Positions 55,073 to 64,000 of a DNA stretch of 64,000 nucleotides are shown in pieces. The notes beneath the pieces were generated by a model. It ran no database searches. It had not been told where the DNA came from and saw nothing but the letters and a program-made list of their open reading frames with translations. Source of the DNA: Sinorhizobium numidicum (GTDB lineage: Bacteria; Pseudomonadota; Alphaproteobacteria; Rhizobiales; Rhizobiaceae); the NCBI RefSeq assembly GCF_029892045.1, contig NZ_CP120368.1, positions 928,001 to 992,000 on the forward strand, written 5' to 3'. A program made the translations under genes and the position numbers. The stretch's first letter is position 1, and each line of letters begins with the position of its first letter.

Positions 55073-55882
55073 ATGTCCGCTTCCGAAATGAGCCTCCCGA
55101 AACGCCTGCTGAGCGGTGTTGCCGTTGCAGCGATTGCCCTGGTGCTCGCAGCTTGCAGCGACGAGAAGAAGGAGACGGCTTCCAAGGCGCCGAGCGAGAT
55201 AACGGCAAGCGCTGACGCAACGACCACCGCATCCACGACGGCGACGCCCGCCGCCTCCGAAGCGAAACCCGCCGGCACCGAAGTAGCGCAGGCGGCCGCT
55301 CCGGCCGCTAAGGCCGACCTCCCGCAGTCGGAAGGCACCGTCGATGTGGCGAAACTCATGGAACCGGGGCCGCTGCCGGAAATGGCGGTGGGCGAAGCCA
55401 ACGCGCCGGTGACGATCGTCGAATACATGTCGATGACCTGCCCGCACTGCGCCAACTTCCACAACAAGACCTTCGATGCCATCAAGGCGAAATATATCGA
55501 CAGCGGCAAGGTGCGCTTCATTGTGCGCGAATTCCCCTTCGATCCGCGCGCGGCAGCCGCCTTCATGCTGGCGCGCTGCGCGCCAGAGGGCCAGTATTTC
55601 CCGATGATCTCCATGCTCTTCAAGCAGCAGGAACAATGGGCCGCTGCACAGAATGGCCGCGACGCGCTCTTGCAGATGTCGAAACTCGCGGGTTTTACAC
55701 AGGAGAGCTTCGAGGCCTGCTTGACGAACCAAAAACTTCTGGATGATGTGAATGCAGTAATGCAGAGGGGCGCCAAGGAGTTCGGGGTGAAATCGACGCC
55801 GACCTTCTTCGTTAATGGTGAGCACTATTCGGGAGACATGTCGGTTGACGTTATGTCGGCCCTCATCGACAGCAAGCTCTGA
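55073..55882 (+). CDS. Lipoprotein thiol-disulfide oxidoreductase, DsbA family
   Basis: A 269-residue protein with a lipobox (VAIALVLAACSDE), then a low-complexity Ala/Thr/Glu linker (about 30-90), and a thioredoxin-fold DsbA domain with the active-site CPHC at 123-126 (MTCPHCANFHN) and cis-proline segment STPTFFVNG. It is therefore a membrane-anchored periplasmic thiol oxidase or isomerase. The start at 55073 is preferred; an ATG six codons later also keeps the signal peptide. A strong terminator follows. Confidence 0.92.
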   Translation: MSASEMSLPKRLLSGVAVAAIALVLAACSDEKKETASKAPSEITASADATTTASTTATPAASEAKPAGTEVAQAAAPAAKADLPQSEGTVDVAKLMEPGPLPEMAVGEANAPVTIVEYMSMTCPHCANFHNKTFDAIKAKYIDSGKVRFIVREFPFDPRAAAAFMLARCAPEGQYFPMISMLFKQQEQWAAAQNGRDALLQMSKLAGFTQESFEACLTNQKLLDDVNAVMQRGAKEFGVKSTPTFFVNGEHYSGDMSVDVMSALIDSKL

Positions 55883-55901
55883 TCCTTCGCTTTTCCTGAC
55901 A

Positions 55902-55936
55902 ACGGGCGACGGCAGCAGCCGTGCGCCCGTTTTTTT
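55902..55936 (+). terminator. Rho-independent terminator after the dsbA-like gene
   Basis: ACGGGCG...CGCCCGT outer stem (55902-55908 with 55924-55930) plus an inner CGGC-AGCA-GCCG arm, then six T residues. Confidence 0.92.
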
Positions 55937-56004
55937 CGTTCCGGAGTCTTCCTCTGCCGTCCTGAGCAATAGGAGACATACACTGCAGCCGGTGAGGTCT
56001 CGAC

Positions 56005-56514
56005 ATGCCTCACGGTGATGTTTCGCTGAAAACCCGGATTAACGGCTGCATCGTCGATTTTGCTTGTGCGGAGCATCGCCTGATAGTCGAAGTCGACGGG
56101 TCGCAGCATGCGAGACCGGGCAATCTCGACCACGATCGGCAGCGCACCCTAGGTCTAGAGGCGGATGGCTGGACGGTCTTGCGTTTCTGGAATGACGATG
56201 TGCTGCGCGACGTCGACGATGTATGCGAGCATATCGTGCGGGGTGATCGGGAAGGGGGCGTTCGAGTGATGCCTTCGCAGGTTACCCCCCTCTGCCCTGC
56301 CGGGCATCTCCCCCACAAGGGGAGAGATCAGCAAGCGGCGATGCCCCGCCCGGCCACTTATCTTTCGCCTCGACCGAGGGACGTCGTGCTTTCGGCAATT
56401 GCCATGTTGTCTTTGGGCAGATTCGTGCTTCCGGCCGATCTCCCCCCTTGCGGGGGAGATGCCCGGCAGGGCAGAGGGGGGTATCGGTCTCTCCCCCCAG
56501 CGTGCCGCCCATGA
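56005..56514 (+). pseudogene. DUF559 endonuclease-like gene fragment read through into a repeat element
   Basis: The open frame starts MPHGDVSLKTRINGCIVDFACAEHRLIVEVDGSQH and continues RTLGLEADGWTVLRFWNDDVLRDVDDVCEHI, the C-terminal half of a DUF559 (Vsr-like nuclease fold) domain. The usual N-terminal half (the RRLRxxxTxAExxLWxxLR region) is missing, so the gene looks 5'-truncated. From about residue 90 the frame runs into the inverted-repeat element at 56283-56483, so the last roughly 80 codons are repeat-derived. It ends overlapping the smc start (ATGA). Confidence 0.7.
56283..56483. mobile_element. MITE-like inverted-repeat element with TA ends
   Basis: Two 47-base arms (56283-56329 and 56437-56483) are inverted repeats matching at 45 of 47 positions, separated by 107 bases. 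Both outer ends read TA followed by C6 (TACCCCCC ... GGGGGGTA), consistent with a TA target-site duplication as in mariner/IS630-type MITEs. Each arm also contains a TCTCCCC/GGGGAGA mini-hairpin. No transposase is present. It ends 27 bases before the smc ATG. Confidence 0.65.
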
Positions 56515-59500
56515 AGTTCAACAAGCTTCGCCTGCTCGGCTTCAAATCCTTCGTTGAGCCGACGGAATTCATCATCGAGCGCGGTCTGACGGGGGTGGTC
56601 GGGCCGAACGGCTGCGGCAAGTCGAACCTCGTCGAGGCGCTGCGCTGGGTGATGGGCGAGAACTCCTACAAGAACATGCGCGCCTCCGGCATGGACGACG
56701 TGATCTTTTCCGGATCGGGCAACCGGCCGGCGCGCAACACGGCGGAAGTCGGCCTCTATCTCGACAACGGCGATCGAACGGCGCCCGCAGCCTTCAACGA
56801 CAGTGACGAAATCCAGGTGACGCGCCGGATCGAGCGCGAGCAGGGTTCGCTCTACCGCATCAACGGCAAGGAAGCGCGCGCCAAGGATGTCCAATTGCTG
56901 TTCGCCGACGCCTCTACCGGCGCGCGCTCGCCGTCGATGGTCGGCCAAGGCCGGATCGGCGAGCTGATTGCCGCCAAGCCGCAGGCGCGCCGGCAACTGC
57001 TCGAAGAAGCCGCCGGCATTTCCGGCCTGCACTCGCGCCGTCACGAGGCAGAACTTCGGCTTAGGGCGGCCGAAACCAATCTCGAACGCCTGGATGACGT
57101 GACCTCCCAGCTCGAAAGCCAGATCGAAAGCCTTAAGCGACAGTCACGCCAGGCCAATCGCTTCAAGATGCTGTCGGCCGATATCCGTCGGCACGAGGCA
57201 ATTCTTTTCCACATCCGCTGGGTGCAGGCCAAGGAGGCAGAAGCCGAGGCGACCAGCCAATTGAACCAGATTACCGCGCATGTTGCCGAGAAGGCGCAGG
57301 CGCAGATGGAGGCCGCCAAGGCCCAGGCAATTGCCAGCCTCAAGCTTCCGGAATTGCGCGAGAATGAAGCAAAATTCGCAGCCGCTTTGCAGCGCCTTCA
57401 GATCGCCCGCTCGCAACTCGAGGAGGATGCGAGCCGGATCCTGCGGCGGCGCGACGAACTGCAGCGCCGGCTGGCGCAACTTGCCGAAGATATTGCGCGC
57501 GAAGAACGGCTCGTGACGGAAAATGCCCACATTCTCGCCCGCCTCGATGAGGAAGAAGCGGAGCTGCGGGACGTTCTGGCGGAGGCGGACGACCGCGCCG
57601 CGGCGGCGCGCGACAGGCTGGATGAGACGAACGACAAACTCTCGGCGAGCGAAGCCGACCTTGCCCGGCTGACAGCCGAGCGCGCCGAAGCGCAAGCCGC
57701 ACGCAATCAGATCGAAAGAACGTTGCGCGACCTCTCCGACCGGCAGGCGCGCCTTCTTCGCCAGCTCGCGGATCAGGCACGCGATCTCGACGATCTCGAT
57801 CGCCAGATGGCCACACTCCCCGATCCGCACGAAAAGCGGGGCCAGGTGGAGGTTGCGGAAGCCGCGCTGGAGGAGGCCGAAGCTGCCGTTGTCATGGTTG
57901 AAGAGGCGCTCGCGGCCGCCCGGGCGGACGAAGCTGCCGCCCGCCCGCCGGTCGATCAGGCGCGCGCGAGGCTGAACGGCATCGAAACCGAGGCACGCAC
58001 GATCCGCCGGATGCTGGAAGCCGCCGGGGCCAGCGCCTATCCGGCGGTGGTTGAAGAGATGAAGGTCGAACGCGGCTTCGAGACGGCGCTCGGTGCGGTC
58101 CTTGGCGACGATCTCGATTCGCCCTTGGAACAGGCGGCGCCCTCGCATTGGCGGATGCCCGGCGATCACGCGAACGATCCGGCGCTGCCGATAGGTGCCA
58201 CGCCTTTGATCGGCTATGTGCACGGGCCGGAGGCGCTAAGAAGAACTCTAACTCAGATCGGCATCGTGGAAAACGAAGCGCAGGCCGAGCGCCTGCTGCC
58301 GCTCCTTATGACCGGGCAGCGCCTGGTGACGAAGGAAGGCGCGGTCTGGCGGTGGGATGGTCACGTGACCGGATCGGAGGCGCCGAGCGCGGCGGCGCTG
58401 CGGCTTGCCCAGAAGAACCGCCTTTCGGAGCTCGAAGGCGAAGCGGACGATGCAACGGAGGCCCTGCGGCGGGCCGAGGCGGAGCTTGCAACCGCCGGTG
58501 CGCGCATTCGCACCGACGACGAGCGGCTTCGACTTTCGCGCGACGCCCAGCGGATGATCTCCAAACAGCTCGCCGACGCTCGCGACGCATTGGCAGTCGC
58601 TGAACGTGCCTCGGGCGATCTCGCTCGCCGTCGCGCGGTGCTCGCCGAGACGAAGCTTCAGGTGGAAGGGCAGGTTGAAGAGGTCGCCGAGCAGATCGAA
58701 GCCGCGAATGATGCCCTTGCCGGTCAGGCGGATCTTTCGGAAGTCGATCTGCGACTGCGCAGCCAGACGGCCGAAGTCGCGACCGACCGCGCGGCCGTTG
58801 CCGAAGCGCGCGCTGCCCATGACGGTCTTGCCCGCGAAAACGAGGCGCGCCTTCGCCGGCTTTCGGCGATTGCCGGTGAGCGGGAAACCTGGAGGGCGCG
58901 GGCCGCGAGCGCCGACGAGCACATCGCCACATTGCGCGATCGCGAGGCGGAAGCGCGCGATGAAGTCGAGGAGCTGATCGATGCTCCCGACGAGTTCGAG
59001 GACAAGCGCCGTAGCCTAATGAACGAATTGCAGAAGGTGGAGGCGTCGCGCCGGCAGGCAGCCGACATTCTTGCAGAAGCGGAGAGCCGCCAGCGTGAAG
59101 CCGATCGCCTTGCTGCGACGGCGCTTTCGGAACTTGCGGAAGCGCGTGAAAAGCGCGGCCGGGCCGAGGAACGGCTCGTTTCGGCCCGTGAGCGCCGCGT
59201 CGAGATCGAGGCCCGTATCCTTGAGGCGCTTTCCTGCGCACCCCATGAGGTGATGCGGCTGACTGGCCTTGCCGTCGATGAGGTATTGCCTGAAATGCGC
59301 GGCGTCGAGCGCGAGCTTGAGCGGCTGAAGGTCGAGCGGGAACGGCTGGGCGCCGTCAACCTGCGCGCCGACGAAGAGCAGAAGGAGCTTGCCGAACGCC
59401 TTGCGGCGCTGCTGAAGGAGCGCGACGACGTGATCGAGGCCATCCGCAAGCTGCGCAGCGCCATCCAGAATCTCAACCGCGAGGGCCGCGAACGATTGAT

Positions 59501-59972
59501 TGCGGCGTTCGACGTGGTCAATGGCCAGTTCCAGCGGCTCTTTACGCATCTCTTCGGCGGCGGCACCGCGGAACTGCAATTGATCGAGAGCGACGATCCA
59601 CTGGAAGCCGGCCTCGAAATTCTCGCCCGGCCGCCCGGCAAGAAACCGCAGACGATGACACTGCTCTCGGGCGGTGAGCAGGCGCTGACGGCAATGGCCC
59701 TGATCTTCGCCGTCTTCCTGACCAATCCGGCGCCGATCTGCGTGCTCGACGAAGTCGACGCGCCGCTCGACGATCATAATGTCGAGCGCTATTGCAACCT
59801 GATGGACGAGATGGCGGCATCGACCGAAACGCGGTTCATCATCATCACCCACAATCCGATCACCATGGCCCGCATGAACCGCCTGTTCGGCGTCACCATG
59901 GCCGAGCAGGGCGTCTCGCAGCTCGTCTCTGTCGACCTGCAAACGGCCGAGCGGTTGCGCGAAGCCGTCTGA
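56511..59972 (+). CDS. smc: Chromosome segregation protein SMC
   Basis: A 1153-residue SMC ATPase that, with ScpA and ScpB, condenses and separates chromosomes. N-terminal Walker A GPNGCGKSN (31-39), long coiled coils (about 165-480 and 640-1000), a hinge region around 480-620 (AAGASAYPAVVEEMKVERGFETALGAVLGDDL), the signature LSGGEQALTAMALIFAVF near 1052 and Walker B CVLDEVDAPLDDHNV. The ATG at 56511 begins MKFNKLRLLGFKSF, the family start. It overlaps the preceding DUF559 remnant and follows a repeat element by 27 bases. Confidence 0.96.
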   Translation: MKFNKLRLLGFKSFVEPTEFIIERGLTGVVGPNGCGKSNLVEALRWVMGENSYKNMRASGMDDVIFSGSGNRPARNTAEVGLYLDNGDRTAPAAFNDSDEIQVTRRIEREQGSLYRINGKEARAKDVQLLFADASTGARSPSMVGQGRIGELIAAKPQARRQLLEEAAGISGLHSRRHEAELRLRAAETNLERLDDVTSQLESQIESLKRQSRQANRFKMLSADIRRHEAILFHIRWVQAKEAEAEATSQLNQITAHVAEKAQAQMEAAKAQAIASLKLPELRENEAKFAAALQRLQIARSQLEEDASRILRRRDELQRRLAQLAEDIAREERLVTENAHILARLDEEEAELRDVLAEADDRAAAARDRLDETNDKLSASEADLARLTAERAEAQAARNQIERTLRDLSDRQARLLRQLADQARDLDDLDRQMATLPDPHEKRGQVEVAEAALEEAEAAVVMVEEALAAARADEAAARPPVDQARARLNGIETEARTIRRMLEAAGASAYPAVVEEMKVERGFETALGAVLGDDLDSPLEQAAPSHWRMPGDHANDPALPIGATPLIGYVHGPEALRRTLTQIGIVENEAQAERLLPLLMTGQRLVTKEGAVWRWDGHVTGSEAPSAAALRLAQKNRLSELEGEADDATEALRRAEAELATAGARIRTDDERLRLSRDAQRMISKQLADARDALAVAERASGDLARRRAVLAETKLQVEGQVEEVAEQIEAANDALAGQADLSEVDLRLRSQTAEVATDRAAVAEARAAHDGLARENEARLRRLSAIAGERETWRARAASADEHIATLRDREAEARDEVEELIDAPDEFEDKRRSLMNELQKVEASRRQAADILAEAESRQREADRLAATALSELAEAREKRGRAEERLVSARERRVEIEARILEALSCAPHEVMRLTGLAVDEVLPEMRGVERELERLKVERERLGAVNLRADEEQKELAERLAALLKERDDVIEAIRKLRSAIQNLNREGRERLIAAFDVVNGQFQRLFTHLFGGGTAELQLIESDDPLEAGLEILARPPGKKPQTMTLLSGGEQALTAMALIFAVFLTNPAPICVLDEVDAPLDDHNVERYCNLMDEMAASTETRFIIITHNPITMARMNRLFGVTMAEQGVSQLVSVDLQTAERLREAV

Positions 59973-60102
59973 GACTTCCGTGGATTTCGCTCGCTGACTC
60001 TAAAATTGATGCACTGCAGCAAAAATCTTGGCCAAGTGCATTTTCAGCCCGAAACATATACTGTAGACCGTCAGAAAAGCTGTTTCTGGGTGGAGAACAG
60101 GC

Positions 60103-62793
<2,691 letters not shown>

Positions 62794-62849
62794 TGACTGC
62801 CGACGCACATTGTCAGACGACGATCGGTGGTCCCGCCCGCTTGAGTCCC

Positions 62850-62945
62850 GCGCGTCTTTTTCAGACGCACAAAGATCGCTGTAGCACTTTGAATCGCTGC
62901 ATGTTTTTATCCTTAAATCGGTTCTGATTTAAGGATACATGCACT
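62850..62945. repeat. Dispersed palindromic repeat, copy 4
   Basis: A GCGTCT...AGACGC hairpin (62852-62868), AAAGATCGCTGTAGCACTTTG, then a nested hairpin with inner TTAAATCGG-TT-CTGATTTAA and outer TGCATGTTT / ATACATGCA arms. One of the most complete copies. Confidence 0.88.
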
Positions 62946-62995
62946 AGATCACGATGATTTTAGGTCGGATCGAACTAAAATCATGAACATGATCG
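62946..62995. repeat. GATC-bounded palindrome after ppdK
   Basis: ATGATTTTAG (62954-62963) and CTAAAATCAT (62975-62984) form a perfect 10-base stem bounded by GATC on both sides. Distinct from the neighbouring repeats; the form is familiar from rhizobial intergenic space. Confidence 0.8.
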
Positions 62996-63008
62996 AGTCT
63001 AATAATTT

Positions 63009-63058
63009 AGCGCGGGATGCGGGCGGAAAACCGCGCACACTTTTCCTCATCCCGCGCT
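63009..63058. repeat. RIME-like palindrome overlapping a stop codon
   Basis: A 10-base perfect arm pair AGCGCGGGAT (63009-63018) and ATCCCGCGCT (63049-63058), with an inner GCGG/CCGC arm. The right end overlaps the TAG stop (63057-63059) of the minus-strand lipoprotein gene. Confidence 0.8.
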
Positions 63059-63341
63059 ATCGGTTCTGTGTGACGATCACCCGCCGCTCGACGACGACCG
63101 GCCGGTTCCAGCCCCACAACATCAAGTCGTTACTGTAGCGCAGGCTGCGCCGCTCGGCGCGACGGTCGAGTTCGATCCGCTGCAGGCAGGTGGCAAAGGC
63201 GTCGGTGCCCCGTCGGAAGCCGTAGGAGGCACAGGTGTTCGCGTCTGCGGCGCGACGCTCCTCGGGCGTCATCGTCTGGCACGCGGCGAGCAGCAGCCCT
63301 GCGGCTGCGAGCGGCAGCAGTCTCATGGTCATCATCGTCAT
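63057..63341 (-). CDS. Small lipoprotein, conserved hypothetical
   Basis: About 94 residues: MTMMTMRLLPLAAAGLLLAAC is a lipoprotein signal with lipobox LAAC, followed by QTMTPEERRAADANTCASYGFRRGTDAFATCLQRIELDRR, a cysteine-containing motif found in many small rhizobial lipoproteins, and a tail with Trp/Asn/Arg. AGGAGG lies just upstream: two bases before an ATG at 63344 and five before the ATG at 63341, which is chosen here. No function known. Its stop is overlapped by a palindromic repeat. Confidence 0.78.
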   Translation of the reverse strand: MTMMTMRLLPLAAAGLLLAACQTMTPEERRAADANTCASYGFRRGTDAFATCLQRIELDRRAERRSLRYSNDLMLWGWNRPVVVERRVIVTQNR

Positions 63342-63344
63342 CAT

Positions 63345-63726
63345 CACCTCCTGATCGACGCGCGCAGTGCGCGGCGGTACTGCAGCGTCAACCCGCCATC
63401 GGCGGATGACGAGCGAACAGATCCTCCTGACAGAGGTCGGCCGCAAACCGGGCAGTCATATCCACTGCTGAATGAGGGAAAATGATCGTGGCCTCGCGTT
63501 CTCTGCGCGATGAGGCTGCAAACAAGAGGGAGCGACGCATAACGTTGGATCCGCAGGGCGCGATTCAATCCGATGGAATATCATGCGCCGGTTGCACGCG
63601 ACTGGTCAATCGCCGCCGACAGCGCCGTGCGTCTTTTCAGACGCACAAAGATCGCTGTAGCACTTTGAATTTCTGCATGTTTCTCTTAAATCGGCCCCGA
63701 TTCAAGGAAACCTGCATAGCAACGTG
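63345..63726. other. Intergenic region, 382 bases
   Basis: Between the small lipoprotein gene and the partial gene at the window edge. It holds one palindromic repeat copy (63622-63718). The remainder shows no supported gene. Confidence 0.55.
63622..63718. repeat. Dispersed palindromic repeat, copy 5
   Basis: A perfect GTGCGTCT-TTTC-AGACGCAC hairpin (63627-63646), AAAGATCGCTGTAGCACTTTG, then TCTTAAATCGGCCCCGATTCAAGGA inside CTGCATG...CCTGCAT arms. It lies eight bases beyond the stop of the partial minus-strand gene. Confidence 0.87.
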
Positions 63727-64000
63727 TCAGATCTGCTCCAGCACGCCGACGAAGGCTTCCGCAAAGCTCTTGAGGTCGGCCGTTCGCTCGCTCGGCTGCT
63801 CCACGCGAATTGTGCTTCCATCCCCATCGAGGCAGACGAACAGGATCATCGGCGCCTTGTCTTCGGTTTCACCGTAACGAATGGCGGCGATCGTCAGACA
63901 ATCTTCAATGAGACCGGAGGCCGGCAGAGCGAAGAGGAATTCGCCGCCGACATCGTCCGCCACCGTGCGGATGAAAGCCGCAAAATCCTCTTTGTTTCCG
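63727..64000 (-). CDS. Conserved hypothetical protein, 5' end outside window
   Basis: The frame is open from the window edge to the stop at 63727, so the gene is truncated here and its start is unseen. A GTG at 63963 is available, but the frame continues upstream with coding-like sequence (DFAAFIRTVADDVGGEF). The visible about 90 residues include LIEDCLTIAAIRYGETEDKA and a C-terminal DLKSFAEAFVGVLEQI. I do not recognise the family. Confidence 0.6.
   Translation of the reverse strand, partial: GNKEDFAAFIRTVADDVGGEFLFALPASGLIEDCLTIAAIRYGETEDKAPMILFVCLDGDGSTIRVEQPSERTADLKSFAEAFVGVLEQI

Overview
The window is high-GC alphaproteobacterial chromosome. The genes point to the Rhizobiaceae, most likely Sinorhizobium/Ensifer: a CcrM GANTC methyltransferase, the bioMNY biotin transporter, a GntR-type BioR regulator, a DUF1344 protein, an IalB-family protein, the aa3 oxidase cluster coxB-coxA-ctaB-coxF-ctaG-coxC, and many palindromic intergenic repeats of the kind known from rhizobia. 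The genus is inferred from gene content and remembered synteny, not from an alignment. Nearly everything is core chromosome, tightly packed, with many 4-base ATGA or 5-base TGATG overlaps. I saw no rRNA, tRNA, CRISPR array, transposase or prophage.

Layout. 1-4235 (minus): a biotin-uptake operon bioM-bioN-bioY that continues into an acyl-CoA synthetase and a thiolase cut by the window edge. 4367-14674: housekeeping genes (YcaQ/AlkX-type DNA glycosylase, tldD, an N-acetyltransferase with two compensating frameshifts, a D,D-carboxypeptidase with SPOR domain, a polysaccharide deacetylase, pdxH, a lipoprotein, a J-domain protein, fabI, a histidine phosphatase, a DUF1344 protein). 14975-20566: a CHASE-PAS-PAS-GGDEF-EAL protein, aroC and a ribB whose GTP cyclohydrolase half has lost its key residues. 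21576-28638: aa3 cytochrome oxidase structural and assembly genes, then an L,D-transpeptidase-DUF983-surf1 set. 28724-33612: an FAD/Rieske oxidoreductase that looks inserted, then ispH, thrB, rnhA and a peroxiredoxin. 33686-43079: a DsbD N-domain protein, yqgE, a zinc peptidase, a second GGDEF-EAL protein coupled to an acetyltransferase, an M16 peptidase and thrC. 43553-49889: a lipoprotein, an amino-acid binding protein, a HAD hydrolase, bioR with BioR-type operators in front of a second bioY and a DUF1284 gene, and an ArsR-type regulator divergent from two small ABM-fold proteins. 50074-63341: ccrM, an RTX protein, a HAD phosphatase, mutY divergent from a DUF721 gene and a DsbA-like lipoprotein, a DUF559 remnant, smc, ppdK and a small lipoprotein. 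A partial unknown gene closes the window.

How parts work together. Two biotin-transport loci lie about 45 kb apart, and only the bioR/bioY one shows BioR-type boxes. The aa3 oxidase cluster carries a perfect FNR/FixK-type box only 20 bases before the coxB start codon, a position that suggests repression at low oxygen. ccrM has two GGTAACCAT repeats that resemble CtrA half-sites. Intergenic space is dominated by a composite palindromic repeat family (at least five copies), RIME-like palindromes that supply or touch stop codons, and one 201-base inverted-repeat element with TA ends directly upstream of smc.

Most start codons that differ from the longest reading frame were chosen from ribosome-binding sites, neighbour overlaps and remembered family N-termini.
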